64,000 nucleotides of DNA from Hymenobacter terricola (GCF_017921975.2 NZ_JAGEMO020000047.1:1-64000), one strand, 5' to 3'; counted from the first letter of the stretch, positions 16,003 through 26,936 are shown. Numbers and translations: made by a program. Notes: a model not told the origin generated them from the letters alone.

Positions 16003-18831
16003 ATGATACTACGTTTCTCGCTTCCCTACCGCACCGTGTTCGGCCAGCGCCTGGCCGTCTGCGGCTCTCATCCCGACCTAGGCAGCTGGCACCTGCCGGC
16101 CGCGGTCGACATGCACTACGACGAAGCCACCACTTGCTGGAGCTTCGAGCTGACTGTGCCCGACGCCGCTGGCGAGCTGACCTATAAATACGTGCTGCGC
16201 GATGACACGACCGGCGGCGAACGCTGGGAGTTCGGGCCCAATCGCACCATCGCCTATTCAGCCGCTCGCACCCAGCGCCTCCACCTGGCCGACTACTGGC
16301 GCGCCCCCGACCAGCCCGAAAATGAGCTGCTGACCGCCGCCTTCACCAAGGCGCTGTTCCGCCGCCCGGCTTCCAACGCGCCTATTCCCGCCGGAGCCGC
16401 CGCGCCGCAAGCCAGCAAGGCCAAAACCAGCGCTGCCAAGACCAAAGCCGCCAAGGCACTGGCCGCAACGGCCTTGCCGTCAGCCACCAGCCGCCAACCA
16501 GTAGCCAGTGCCCCTGCCGCCGGCGAAACGGTGTTTCGCCTCGTCGCACCTCGCGTGGCGCCGCAGCACGGCCTATGCATCCTCGGTTCTGACCCGGCCC
16601 TGGGGGCCTGGGACAATACCAAGGCCCTGGTGCTCTCCGATGCCGACTACCCCACCTGGACCGCCGCCACCAAACTGCAAAACCCCGCCGAGGACTGCCT
16701 CTATAAGTATGCCATGTGGGATGCCGCCGCCGGCCACGCCCTCGACATGGAAGGCGGCGAAAACCGCGTCGTCCCCGCCACCACCGACCGCACCGTCGCC
16801 CGCGTCTTCAACGACGAAAGCTACCGCCACGCCGACGCCTGGCGTGGGGCCGGCGTGGCGCTGCCCGTCTTCGCCATGCGCAGCGAAAGCGGCCTCGGCG
16901 TGGGGGAGTTCAACGATTTGAAGCTGCTCACCAATTGGGCCATGCAAACCGGCCTGCAGCTGGTGCAGATTCTGCCCATTAACGACACCACCGCCACCCA
17001 CACCTGGGTCGATTCGTACCCCTACGCCGCCATTTCGGTGTTTGCGCTGCACCCGCAGTTCATTCACCTCGAAAGCATCGCGAACCTCAAAGACAAGAAA
17101 GCCGCCAAGGAGCTGGCCACGCTAAAAGCCGAGTTCAATGCCAAAGATTTCGTGGACTACGAGCCCGTGATGAACGCGAAGTGGAAATTCCTCAAGCTGC
17201 TTTATCAACAGGAAGAAAAGACTTTCCTGGCCGACCCCGACTACCGCGAGTTTCTGGCGAGCCAATCGAGCTGGCTGGTGCCCTATGCGGCTTTCTCGGC
17301 CCTGCGCGACCGGTTCGGTACCGCCGATTTTCAACTCTGGCCCGAGGAGTTCCGCACGCCTCAAAACCTGACGGAGCTGACTGCCGAAACCGCCGCCGAC
17401 TACGACGAGTTCGGCCTGTTTTTCTTCACCCAGTTCCATCTCGACAAGCAGCTGCGCGCCGCCGTGGCCTACGCCCGCAGCCGGGGCGTGGTCCTGAAAG
17501 GCGACCTGCCCATCGGCATCTACCGCCACTCCGTGGATGCCTGGACCCAGCCCGAACTGTACCACATGGATAGCCAGGCCGGCGCCCCGCCCGATGATTT
17601 CTCCACCACCGGCCAGAACTGGCGTTTCCCCACCTATAATTGGACGCGCATGGCCGAAGACGGCTACCTCTGGTGGAAACAGCGCATGGGCCACCTCAGC
17701 CGCTACTTCGATACCCTCCGCATCGACCACATCCTCGGCTTCTTCCGCATCTGGGAGATGCCCATTGAGTCGGTCGAAGGCCTGCTGGGCCACTTTGCGC
17801 CGGCCCTGCCGTTGCACCGCCACGAAATTGAGCGCCGCCTCGGCTGGTTCGACTACAGCCGCCTCTGCGAGCCCTACATCCGCTGGCACATGCTCCAGGA
17901 TATCTTCCAGGGTGAAGCCCAGGCCGTGTTCGACGAGTACATGTACGACGCCAGCTATGGCCGCATTCATTTAAAGGAGCCAGTCAACAATCAGCGTAAA
18001 ATCGAAGCCTACATCGCCCAGAAGCTGGCCGACTACCCCGAGCACGCCGACTATTTTGCCTGGCTGCAAAAGGGCCTGTTTGCCCTGGTGAATGAAGTCC
18101 TCTTCGTGCCCGCCGGCGATGACTTCTACCACCCGCGCATCACCCTGAACAAGAGCTATTCGTTCCGCGAGCTGGACTCCGACGAAAACCGCCGCCGGCT
18201 CTACGACGGCATCTACGTTGACTTCTTCTACCATCGGCACGAAGAGTTCTGGCGTCAGCAGGGCCTCGTGAAGCTGCCGCCCGTGCGCTACGCCACCGAC
18301 ATGCTCATCTGCGGCGAAGACCTGGGCATGGTGCCCGCCTCCGTGCCCGGCGTGATGAAAGAGCTCGGCATCCTGGGCCTCAACATCCAGCGCATGCCTT
18401 CCAACCCCGAAACCGAGTTCGGCCATCCCAACACCGCGCCCTACCTGAGCGTGGTCACAACCAGCAGCCACGACATGAGCACCATCCGCGGCTGGTGGGA
18501 AGAAGACCGGGTGCGCACCCAGCGCTTCTTTGAAACCATCCTCGGCCACTGGCGCGAAGTAGCCCCGTTTTACTGCGAGCCCTGGGTAGCGCACGAAATT
18601 CTGGTGCAGCATCTCCACTCCCCCGCCATGTGGGCCATATTCCCTCTTCAGGACCTGCTGGCCATCGACAGCCACCTGCGCCGGGCCAACCCGCACGACG
18701 AACAAATCAACGTGCCCAGCAATCCCTTCCATTTCTGGAAATATCGCCTGCACCTTCCCCTGGAAGAATTGGTGGATGCCATTGGTTTCAATAAGCCGCT
18801 ACAGGAGCTGGTAGCCGCCAGCGGGAGGTAG
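16003..18831 (+). CDS. malQ: 4-alpha-glucanotransferase with two CBM20 domains (DPE2-like)
   Basis: The ATG at 16003 (MILRFSLPYRTVFGQ) begins directly with a starch-binding domain and gives 942 residues; an earlier in-frame ATG at 15916 lies inside the palindrome and is rejected. Order: CBM20 (1-105), an Ala/Lys-rich linker (about 118-165), a second CBM20 (165-265), then a GH77 catalytic domain. Catalytic motifs are LRIDHILGFFRIW (Asp about 574), GEDLG (Glu about 771) and SSHDMSTIRGWW (Asp about 823). The enzyme transfers glucan segments between maltodextrins or glycogen. Double CBM20 before GH77 is the architecture of plant DPE2 and of many Bacteroidota enzymes. It is cytoplasmic (no signal peptide) and monocistronic, with a terminator after it. 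Confidence 0.95.
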   Translation: MILRFSLPYRTVFGQRLAVCGSHPDLGSWHLPAAVDMHYDEATTCWSFELTVPDAAGELTYKYVLRDDTTGGERWEFGPNRTIAYSAARTQRLHLADYWRAPDQPENELLTAAFTKALFRRPASNAPIPAGAAAPQASKAKTSAAKTKAAKALAATALPSATSRQPVASAPAAGETVFRLVAPRVAPQHGLCILGSDPALGAWDNTKALVLSDADYPTWTAATKLQNPAEDCLYKYAMWDAAAGHALDMEGGENRVVPATTDRTVARVFNDESYRHADAWRGAGVALPVFAMRSESGLGVGEFNDLKLLTNWAMQTGLQLVQILPINDTTATHTWVDSYPYAAISVFALHPQFIHLESIANLKDKKAAKELATLKAEFNAKDFVDYEPVMNAKWKFLKLLYQQEEKTFLADPDYREFLASQSSWLVPYAAFSALRDRFGTADFQLWPEEFRTPQNLTELTAETAADYDEFGLFFFTQFHLDKQLRAAVAYARSRGVVLKGDLPIGIYRHSVDAWTQPELYHMDSQAGAPPDDFSTTGQNWRFPTYNWTRMAEDGYLWWKQRMGHLSRYFDTLRIDHILGFFRIWEMPIESVEGLLGHFAPALPLHRHEIERRLGWFDYSRLCEPYIRWHMLQDIFQGEAQAVFDEYMYDASYGRIHLKEPVNNQRKIEAYIAQKLADYPEHADYFAWLQKGLFALVNEVLFVPAGDDFYHPRITLNKSYSFRELDSDENRRRLYDGIYVDFFYHRHEEFWRQQGLVKLPPVRYATDMLICGEDLGMVPASVPGVMKELGILGLNIQRMPSNPETEFGHPNTAPYLSVVTTSSHDMSTIRGWWEEDRVRTQRFFETILGHWREVAPFYCEPWVAHEILVQHLHSPAMWAIFPLQDLLAIDSHLRRANPHDEQINVPSNPFHFWKYRLHLPLEELVDAIGFNKPLQELVAASGR

Positions 18832-19658
18832 CAAGATGGCTGGGTTGAGCTCATTTCGGGCTCGTTCAGGGAATTCAATGGGGCTGGGCTACTTAGAATC
18901 TTCTAAGTAGCCCAGCCCCTTCTGCTGATGGGCCGTTTCCATCCCTGCATGAGATGGCGCTACTGCCGTAGTGCTGCTAGTGCCGCCATCACCGGGAGCT
19001 GGTTATCACGCCTCGTAGATGAAAAATAGCTAGCGGTTTAACCCGGATAAATGCTCGTTGCCAGTCTCAGCGACTGACGAGGGATGGCCAGTGGCGTGAG
19101 CACGGATGTGGCGGGGATGGCCGGCCACCCTTAGGACAGAGGGGTGCTCCGAAAAGGCTATGTTTTGAGGTCTTTCGGTGGGAGCCGAGAGGTCGGAAAG
19201 CCCGGTTTGAGTGTCAGAATTTCTAAGACAGTCAGATTGATAACAAATATTAAATTTAGTGCTTTTCTAAGAGTATAAGTCGCATGATTCTGTCCGCAAT
19301 AAAAAGCGAAACCAGACTTGCTTGGGGTTAAACCAATCCCAAAATGAGACTCAGCTACGCATCCAAGGGTGCTATGGTTACGCAATATTTTGCATAATAC
19401 CATTACATGAAGGTAATCTTCTGCTTAAAAATGCATTGGTTATGTTATTTTTTGGAGATATTGACGCTAATATTTAACCACATGCATTTACTTTGCAACC
19501 CAAATAGGGAAAGCTCTTCCTTTGGAATTTTATTTTTTTTGTACAAAAACAAGTATTTATTTAATTGAAGCATTCGCTCCCTCCTGGGCCGGATGCCGCT
19601 AATCGTTGCTGCTTCTTAACTCATTAAATAACCGTCCTTAACAACCAACGCTAATTCA
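18832..19658. other. Long intergenic region before the giant adhesin
   Basis: This 827-bp gap starts with a terminator-like hairpin. From about 19200 it becomes markedly AT-rich up to the adhesin start. It holds a 14-nt palindrome TTTTTGTACAAAAA (19536-19549) and a promoter-like TTACTTTG (19488-19495) with a TTG 24 nt upstream (19461-19463). The only reading frames are short, lack any recognisable domain and look spurious. The untranslated leader of the adhesin may be about 160 nt. Confidence 0.5.
18880..18921 (+). terminator. Perfect 19-bp hairpin after the glucanotransferase gene
   Basis: GGGGCTGGGCTACTTAGAA (18880-18898) is exactly complementary to 18901-18919. The formal spacer is 2 nt, so the inner pairs open to form the loop. 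It lies 49 nt past the stop; the T-tract after it is poor. Confidence 0.75.
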
Positions 19659-22600
19659 ATGCGAAAACCCTTACGTTTTTATCCACTGCCTAAAGCACAG
19701 TCCTACCAGGAGGCTCGGCTTTCCCCACCCAATCCGAACTGGTTCGCAGCCATCAAACCGCTGTACCTGTTTGCAACAATGTTGGCCCTGGGCCTGCTGA
19801 TGTCCTTTCAGGGGTCCGCCCTTACTATCGACTTGGCTACCAATATTATTAGTGCCCCTGTTACTGGCAGTACTGCGCTGGGTGGCTCAACGGTGACTTT
19901 CTCTGCCAGAACTGTGAGCCCAGGTGGGGGTACATTTAATAACGTGCAACAACAACTCGTTATTGGTAATATCTCATCTGCCTTGAACGCCTTATTGACC
20001 TTTACCAGTGCGGGGACGCGCAGCTATAATGCAGGTACCTCTGAGATTACAATCCTATTCCCGATAGCTGACTTAACATCAGGTGCTAACCGTACGGAGG
20101 CCGCATCTTTTACGGTTCCTGGTAACGTGCCGCTTACGGTTATCAGTGTGCGAGCATCGTATATCGAGAGTGGTAATGATACAGATAACAACCAAGGTAA
20201 TAATGATGGCAGCGCTACTAACGCACAATCGTCAATAACCTTACGGGCAGCGGCGCCAACCATCACGTCCGTCTCACCGGTCAGCGGCCCCACCGCCGGT
20301 GGTACGATTATAACGGTGAATGGGACAAACTTCGTCGGCGGCGGCACAACGGCCACCATCGCCGGCGCGGCCGCAACCGTGACGTATGTCTCCTCCACAC
20401 AAATTAAGTTCACCAGCCCAGTTCATGCGGCAGGTGCCGTTCCCATTGTTGTAACTACCAACGGCGGCACGGACAGCGACACCTATACGTATCTAGCCGC
20501 CCCCACCATTACCAGCCTCGCGCCGGCCAGCGGGCCAATCACCGCCGGCACCGTCGTGACGGTGACCGGGACGAACTTTGCCAGTGCGGCTTTGGGCGGC
20601 ACAACGGCTACCTTGGCCGGCACGGCCGTGACCGTAACGTACGTTTCGCCCACGCAAATCCAGTTTACGGCTCCAGCGCACGCCGCCGGTGCCGTTCCGT
20701 TCGTTGTGACCACCAACGGCGGCACGGATAATGGTACCTACACGTACCTGGCCGCGCCCACCATCACGACCTTCACGCCGCCCAGCGGGCCTTATACTGG
20801 CGGTACGACTGTAACAGTGAACGGAACAAACTTCGTCAACGGAAATACAACGGCAACCATAGCCGGTACGGCCGTGACCGTGACATTTGTCTCGACTTCG
20901 CAAATTACAATCGTCACGCCCGCCCGAACAATTGGTGTGTCTGGTACAATTACTGTAACTACTAACGGTGGCACGGCTACTTCTAGTACCAACTACACAT
21001 ATACAGGAGCGGGCTCTATCACCGGCAATATTTTCGAAGACCCCAACTATGGTGGCGGAGCCGGACGGCCGTTGGCTGGTACTACTGGGGCTGCTACTGT
21101 GAGTAGCGCTGCTACCGTGGAACTATACACCGGCGCCGGGGCATTCGTTGCCACTACCACTACTAACGTCGCAGGGCAATATTCTTTCCCGAACCTTTCG
21201 GCTGGCAGCTACATCGTGCGGGTAGTAAACTCAACGGTGCGTTCTACGCGTCCTGGTTCCGTGGCCGGCTTGGTACCGGTTCAGACCTTTCGTACCAACG
21301 TCGGTGCCAACGATTTGAACCGAGTTGGTGGCGAGGCCCCCGAATTACAGGACGCAGGAGCCTATCTTGCTGGTGTAACTCCTGTTACTCTCAGTTTCAC
21401 TGGCCTTAATACGACGGGTGACCAGACGGTGTTCATCGATAACATTACGCTGAGCAATGGAGGCGCTTTTCCTAACAACAGTTTTGAAGCCCCATCTCAG
21501 AATGGCGGCTTTACCTACACTCCGAACGGGGCTTCCTGGATATTTGCAGGACAGTCGGGCATTGCGGCTAATGGTAGTGGTTTTGGTCCTGCTACTACAA
21601 CGGCAGGTACGCAGGTCGCTTTTGTCCAGAACACCGGTTCGTTGCAGCAGACGGCTAATCTAACGTCTAATACTACTTATACGCTGACATTGCTAGCCTC
21701 TCAGCGTACGGCTGGCGGTGGCCAAAGAATCCAAGGCTCCGTTGTCATTAACGGAGTAACAACCAATCTGACTTTTTCGGGTGGCCCGGTGAACGGCGGT
21801 AATTTGGCCCCGACTTCTAGCACGGCGTACAGCACTTATACCGCCACGTTCACGGTGCCGTCGGCCGGCACGAACGCGCTGGCTTCCCTTACTCAGGGCA
21901 CCTCAACTGCTCAGAGCCAGTCGCCTGCCACACTGGCTGCTGATAACAGCACGGTTTCCGGAGTGGATTTTGGTTACAACTACTCCACCATCGTCAACGA
22001 TAATGACAGCGGCCAGGGTTCGCTTCGGCAGTTCATCATCAATGCCAACGCACTCACCAATGCCGGCTTGGCGCAAGCAGGCCAACTGGCCGGGCGTGAA
22101 GTAAGTGTTTTCATGGTTCCGGATGGCAACGCGCACAACGGGCAGCGTTCGGGCTTGGCTTCGAACGTGACTGGAAGCGCAGGAGCCGCAAGGGTTCTGA
22201 TTCAGCTGTCCACCGCACTACCTGCACTAACGGATGCCCGTACCCGCATCAGCGGAGCTACGCAAACGGCTAATATTAACGATTCAAATACGGGTGTACT
22301 GGGTACTGGTGGCACTGTTGGCGTGAAAGGCGTAGCTTTAGCCCAGATAAACCGCCCCGAAGTAGAAATCCAGGCCAATACTTCGTTGGCCTACGGCCTC
22401 GACCTGGAAGGCGACAGCCTTGGCGTAAGCGGCATTGCCATTCATGGTGCAGCTATCCAGGCAGGTGCTACGGCACCGGCCATCAACCTGCAAATTCTTA
22501 GCAATCTGATTGGCACCACCGCCCTGGCTGTGTCTGACCCGGGGGGAACTATTTACAACGCACAGTTCGGTATTTACATCCGGAACGGCGGGTCTTATGG

Positions 22601-25600
22601 TACCGTGCGCAATAACCTGATTGGTTACGCTGGCAACTCAGGCCTTTCAAGCTCCAGCGGTTCAACCGCGGCAGGCAAACTGGTGGTGACTGGTAACGAA
22701 TTTGTGCAGAATGGCTACCGTGTAGTTGGTGGTGATGCTATCAGCGTTGGTGACCAAGCCAATTCGGGGCCGATGGTTATTACGCATAACCTCATCACAA
22801 CGAGCAACTCGGACGGCCTGCAGTTTGAAATTGGGCAGAATGCCGTGGGTGGCGTTGCATATAACGTGGTACGCAATAACACGTTCTTCGACAACGGCAA
22901 CGGCAGTACTTCCTTGGCGCGGGCACAGCTCGAAGGCGCTGCTATTCTGTACTTGCAACGCAACGGTTCCCGCACCGGAACCAATGCCGACTCTATCGCC
23001 TTCAACCGTATTTACCAGTCCCAAGCATCGGGTATTGTGGTGGGCTACGGGCAGCGCAATGTAATTATCAGCCGCAACAGTACGTTTGGCAACGGCACCA
23101 TCAAAAACTCCAACACTGGTGGTAACCTTGGCATTGACCTGATTTCGCAGCCGGGTTACTATGTGAGCGGACCTGGTCTTGGTGCAACTGACTATGGCAA
23201 TGGCGACGGCGTAACTGCTAATGACGGCACGTTGAATACTGCTTTTGGTAACGGAGGGATTGACTACCCAGTATTTACCCTGACCCGTTACAATAATGCA
23301 AATAGTATCACTGTGACGGGTTACGTTGGGACCACGGCTACAAAAGCTTTGTTTGCCAATGCAACCATTGAACTGTACATCGCGAATAACCTCGACGTAG
23401 CCCCCCGAACCAACAATGGTCCCATCTTCGTTGGCGATGGTTTGGATTTCCCCCACGGTGAAGGGCAAACCTATATCGGCACTCTGACGGCCAATGCCAG
23501 CGGGGATTTTACCGGCAACATCACAGCCCCTACCGGAATAACTTTTACCACCAGTGGTCAGAGCCTCACCGCTACGGCGTTTCTAGCAACCACTGGCACT
23601 TCTGAATTTGCACCCAACTCGCCGCTGGCAGCTACCATTGTGAGCGGCTATGTATTTGAAGATGCAAATTATGGCGGTGGTTCTGGCCGTAGCCGGGCTA
23701 CGCTTGGTGCCGGTGCCGTGGGGCGTCCTGGCGCTACGGTAGAAATTTACGATAACACCAATGCAATTGTGGGCACCACAACTACTGATGTTAACGGACA
23801 GTATTCATTCAACGTGGCCTCCGGAAATTATACGGTACGTACCCTGGTTCCTACTGTCACTTCGGCTCGTACTAACGGCACAACGGCTACGCCGGCTCCA
23901 GTAGCTGTGCAGACCTATGTACGGGGCGATGTGAACCGGGTAGGTGGCGAAGACCCATCGGCTACGACTGATAGCCCGGCTGCCGCTACGGTTGGCGCAA
24001 CGGTAAGCTTCGTAGGTCTCAATCCCAGTGGCTTGGACAATACGGCCTTTGTTGATAATGTAGAGATATTGCAGTCCGGTGTTGCAGTTACTACCAACCC
24101 AATTGGTAATCCGGGCTTCGAGACGCCATCATTAGGCGCGACATTTGGCTATGCTCCCAGTGGCTCATCATGGTCGTACGCTGGAGCAGGCATTGCCGGT
24201 AACGGAAGTGCGTTCAGCCCTAATACTTCTACCGGAACCCAAGTAGGGTTTCTGCAAGGTGCTGGCGCTTCCATGTCGCAAACTATTCCATTGGCTGCCG
24301 GTGTTTACTCTGTACGATTCCGGACTGCACAACGCACAGACAGCCGCTTAAATAACCTGACTATTAGCATCCGCTTGGGTGGGGTCAATGGGGTCGAAAT
24401 TGGTCAAATTACGCCGTCGTCGAGTACTTATACCTCCTTTACGACCAGCGAATTCAGTGTGAGCGGTACTGCCGCTGCCAGCGTGCCAGGTGTCAGCCAA
24501 GTGCCTCTGATAGTGAGCAATACCAGCGTCACCGACGTGGACTTCGGCTACAACTTCGATGTGATAACCAACACCAATGAAACGGGCCAGGGCTCATTGC
24601 GGCAGTTCCTTGCCAACAGCAATGCCTTGGGAGGCGAAAGTACCTTGGCGCAGGTGTATACTAACGGCAGTGGCGTGACCACCGCGCTGACAGCAAACAA
24701 AGAATCGAGTGTCTTCATGGTGCCTGGCGCGGCAGCAGTACCGGGCTTGCGGAGCGGCCTGACCAATCGCCTGAACGGTTCTGGTGTGGCCGTATTCACT
24801 CCGAACACGGCTACCAACGGTGCGCTTATTATCACGGATGCCAACACGGTGATTGACGGTACGACGCAGACCAACAACAGTAACACCAACTCCGCTACAC
24901 TCGGCACGGGTGGCACGGTGGGCAGCGACACGGGTACGGCCCTGGGCACGCTCAACGGCCCGGAAGTGCAGATTGTGGGCGTGTCGGGCACGGCCAATTC
25001 AACCTATGGCCTGACGTTGTCGGGCGCGGGCGATGGCGTGAAAGGCATTGCCATTCTGGGCTTCGGCAACAGCAGCGCGTCTAATACCCTCAACGCAAAC
25101 GGCGCCAACATCTACGTTACGGGGAGCGCTACTTCCGGTGTTGCCATCACGGGCAACGTCATTGGCACGGTGGCTACGACCTTCCCCACCAACGGCACCG
25201 ACCCCAACGCCAATGCGGCCCGCAGCACGGGCAATGGCATTCTGCTGGCCAGCCTGGCCGCTGGTACGGTAAGTGGCACCATCAGCAACAACCTGATTGG
25301 TTACAACGCCAACAGCGGTATCCAGGATTTTGCTTCTGCTTCGACCAGCAGCCTGATGATTTCCGGCAACGAGATTCGGAACAACGGAATGCTGAGCAGC
25401 ACTGCCGATGGCTTGTTCCTGGGCATGGCGGGCGGCACGGTGCAGGCCAACCTCATCACGGGCAACAAAGGCTCGGGGGTTGACCTCAACGGCAGCGCCG
25501 GTAGCATCTCGGTCACGAGCAACACCGTCAGCAGCAACGGCACCACCGGCGGCACCGAAACCTCCGGCATCCGTGCCTATGGCGTTGGCAACACGATTAG

Positions 25601-26792
25601 CCTGAACAGCATTACCAACAACGTCGGTACCGGCGTCCTGGTACTGCCCGGAACTAATACCGCCAACGTGGCCGGCTCGACAATCATCACGCAGAATGGA
25701 ATCACCACCAACGGCCGGTTGGGTATCGACCTGCTGAACGCCGGCGATTCTGAAACCACTGGTACCGCCCAGACACTGAATGACACGGGCGATGTCGACG
25801 GGCGCACGAACGGCTCTACTGCTGTTGGTGCCAACGGCCTGCTCAACTTCCCGGTAATCGCGCAGGTTCGCGTAAGCGGGACCAATCTGCTCGTTCGCGG
25901 GTATGCCCGCCCCGGTGCTAACGTTGAGCTGTTCGCGGTAGGCACGGCCGACCCTACTGGTTTTGGCGAAGGCGCAACCTACCTGGCTTCGGCTGTTGAA
26001 GGCAGTGTTGACGACAGCAATAATCAGGTTGCAAGCTATTCCGGTACCATCAACGGCATCAACCAGGGCACCGATAACACGAATATTTTCGTGTTCTCCA
26101 TTCCCTTCAGTAAGTTGCCCACTGGTTTTGTCGTTACTGCCGGCACTACGGTAGTTAGTGCCACGGCTACACTCGCCGGCATCGGTACTTCCGAGTTTTC
26201 GGGTGTTGTCACCGTAACTACCGGCCCGCTGCCGGTGGAGCTGGTTTCGTTCACGGCCACGGCGGTGAAGAACGTGGACGCCGCCTTGGGGTGGCGCACG
26301 GCCTCGGAAAAGAACAACGACCATTTCGATGTAGAGCGTAGCCTGACTGGCACAGACTTCGTGAAAATCGGCCAGGTAGCTGGCCAGGGCACGGCTTCGG
26401 CTCCAACCGACTACTCGCTGACCGATACGGGCATCGGCGCTAAGGCCGGCAGCACGGTGTACTACCGCCTCAAGCAGGTGGATGTGGACGGCACCGCTAC
26501 CTACTCGCCGGTGCGCACGGTGGCCTTCACCAAGCTTGTGCCCGCCATTGCTCTGTTCCCGAACCCCGCCACGGCTGCCACGCAGCTCGACCTGATGCAA
26601 CTGCCCACCGGCACGTACCAGGTGAGCGTGCTCGACGCCCTGGGCCGGGTGGTGCTCGGCCGGACGCTGGAAGCGGGCCTGGTGCATGACCTGAACCTCA
26701 CCACCATTGCCAGCGGTATCTATAACGTACTGGTGCGTGGCCAGAGCAACGGCCAAGTGATTAGCCTAACCAAGCGCCTCATCAAAGAGTAA
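19659..26792 (+). CDS. Giant T9SS-secreted surface protein with TIG repeats, SdrD-B-like and beta-helix domains
   Basis: A 2377-residue secreted protein. The N-terminus has a long basic region and a hydrophobic segment at about 33-52. Three tandem IPT/TIG domains occupy about 199-450 (each starting APTIT or similar). An SdrD-B-like domain follows (FEDPNYGGGAGRP, about 455), an anchor-type beta-sandwich (570-760), a GQGSLRQF motif (about 783) and Asn/Gly-rich right-handed beta-helix repeats. The set SdrD-B, sandwich, GQGSLRQF and beta-helix then recurs (about 1328-2100), offset by about 860-880 residues. The end has PVELVSFTA (about 2190) and a type A T9SS sorting domain (LFPNPATAATQ... to KRLIKE). 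A role in adhesion or matrix is inferred. It is a single-gene unit with a strong terminator. Confidence 0.93.
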   Translation: MRKPLRFYPLPKAQSYQEARLSPPNPNWFAAIKPLYLFATMLALGLLMSFQGSALTIDLATNIISAPVTGSTALGGSTVTFSARTVSPGGGTFNNVQQQLVIGNISSALNALLTFTSAGTRSYNAGTSEITILFPIADLTSGANRTEAASFTVPGNVPLTVISVRASYIESGNDTDNNQGNNDGSATNAQSSITLRAAAPTITSVSPVSGPTAGGTIITVNGTNFVGGGTTATIAGAAATVTYVSSTQIKFTSPVHAAGAVPIVVTTNGGTDSDTYTYLAAPTITSLAPASGPITAGTVVTVTGTNFASAALGGTTATLAGTAVTVTYVSPTQIQFTAPAHAAGAVPFVVTTNGGTDNGTYTYLAAPTITTFTPPSGPYTGGTTVTVNGTNFVNGNTTATIAGTAVTVTFVSTSQITIVTPARTIGVSGTITVTTNGGTATSSTNYTYTGAGSITGNIFEDPNYGGGAGRPLAGTTGAATVSSAATVELYTGAGAFVATTTTNVAGQYSFPNLSAGSYIVRVVNSTVRSTRPGSVAGLVPVQTFRTNVGANDLNRVGGEAPELQDAGAYLAGVTPVTLSFTGLNTTGDQTVFIDNITLSNGGAFPNNSFEAPSQNGGFTYTPNGASWIFAGQSGIAANGSGFGPATTTAGTQVAFVQNTGSLQQTANLTSNTTYTLTLLASQRTAGGGQRIQGSVVINGVTTNLTFSGGPVNGGNLAPTSSTAYSTYTATFTVPSAGTNALASLTQGTSTAQSQSPATLAADNSTVSGVDFGYNYSTIVNDNDSGQGSLRQFIINANALTNAGLAQAGQLAGREVSVFMVPDGNAHNGQRSGLASNVTGSAGAARVLIQLSTALPALTDARTRISGATQTANINDSNTGVLGTGGTVGVKGVALAQINRPEVEIQANTSLAYGLDLEGDSLGVSGIAIHGAAIQAGATAPAINLQILSNLIGTTALAVSDPGGTIYNAQFGIYIRNGGSYGTVRNNLIGYAGNSGLSSSSGSTAAGKLVVTGNEFVQNGYRVVGGDAISVGDQANSGPMVITHNLITTSNSDGLQFEIGQNAVGGVAYNVVRNNTFFDNGNGSTSLARAQLEGAAILYLQRNGSRTGTNADSIAFNRIYQSQASGIVVGYGQRNVIISRNSTFGNGTIKNSNTGGNLGIDLISQPGYYVSGPGLGATDYGNGDGVTANDGTLNTAFGNGGIDYPVFTLTRYNNANSITVTGYVGTTATKALFANATIELYIANNLDVAPRTNNGPIFVGDGLDFPHGEGQTYIGTLTANASGDFTGNITAPTGITFTTSGQSLTATAFLATTGTSEFAPNSPLAATIVSGYVFEDANYGGGSGRSRATLGAGAVGRPGATVEIYDNTNAIVGTTTTDVNGQYSFNVASGNYTVRTLVPTVTSARTNGTTATPAPVAVQTYVRGDVNRVGGEDPSATTDSPAAATVGATVSFVGLNPSGLDNTAFVDNVEILQSGVAVTTNPIGNPGFETPSLGATFGYAPSGSSWSYAGAGIAGNGSAFSPNTSTGTQVGFLQGAGASMSQTIPLAAGVYSVRFRTAQRTDSRLNNLTISIRLGGVNGVEIGQITPSSSTYTSFTTSEFSVSGTAAASVPGVSQVPLIVSNTSVTDVDFGYNFDVITNTNETGQGSLRQFLANSNALGGESTLAQVYTNGSGVTTALTANKESSVFMVPGAAAVPGLRSGLTNRLNGSGVAVFTPNTATNGALIITDANTVIDGTTQTNNSNTNSATLGTGGTVGSDTGTALGTLNGPEVQIVGVSGTANSTYGLTLSGAGDGVKGIAILGFGNSSASNTLNANGANIYVTGSATSGVAITGNVIGTVATTFPTNGTDPNANAARSTGNGILLASLAAGTVSGTISNNLIGYNANSGIQDFASASTSSLMISGNEIRNNGMLSSTADGLFLGMAGGTVQANLITGNKGSGVDLNGSAGSISVTSNTVSSNGTTGGTETSGIRAYGVGNTISLNSITNNVGTGVLVLPGTNTANVAGSTIITQNGITTNGRLGIDLLNAGDSETTGTAQTLNDTGDVDGRTNGSTAVGANGLLNFPVIAQVRVSGTNLLVRGYARPGANVELFAVGTADPTGFGEGATYLASAVEGSVDDSNNQVASYSGTINGINQGTDNTNIFVFSIPFSKLPTGFVVTAGTTVVSATATLAGIGTSEFSGVVTVTTGPLPVELVSFTATAVKNVDAALGWRTASEKNNDHFDVERSLTGTDFVKIGQVAGQGTASAPTDYSLTDTGIGAKAGSTVYYRLKQVDVDGTATYSPVRTVAFTKLVPAIALFPNPATAATQLDLMQLPTGTYQVSVLDALGRVVLGRTLEAGLVHDLNLTTIASGIYNVLVRGQSNGQVISLTKRLIKE
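20250..21003 (+). repeat. Three tandem repeats encoding IPT/TIG domains
   Basis: Three consecutive units of about 245-252 bp start near 20250, 20498 and 20751. Each encodes APTIT-SxAPxSGP-GGTxVTVxGTNF and ends in TNGGTxxxTYTY-like sequence. Units 1 and 2 are most alike; unit 3 is more diverged and ends differently (TATSSTNYTYT). Confidence 0.75.
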
Positions 26793-26817
26793 GGCAACTC
26801 CCGGCTCGCCGGTGAAT

Positions 26818-26857
26818 AAAAAAGGCCTTCCCCATTTCGGGGAGGGCCTTTTTTTGT
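26818..26857 (+). terminator. Intrinsic terminator after the adhesin gene
   Basis: AAAAAAGGCCTTCCCC (26818-26833) pairs with 26839-26854 with one G-U pair and a short loop, followed by a T-tract. It is A/T-flanked on both sides, so it could work in both directions. Confidence 0.9.
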
Positions 26858-26936
26858 TTTTAAAGATACCGGCTGCATAACCTCGCCGTAGGAGTTGAAG
26901 TTAATGCCGCTCGGAACCTGCCTCAACTACCTATTT

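Noticed and set aside
19158..19403. 81-codon leftward frame in the gap before the adhesin
   Set aside because: No recognisable family, no initiation signals, and the composition is that of the non-coding AT-rich gap.
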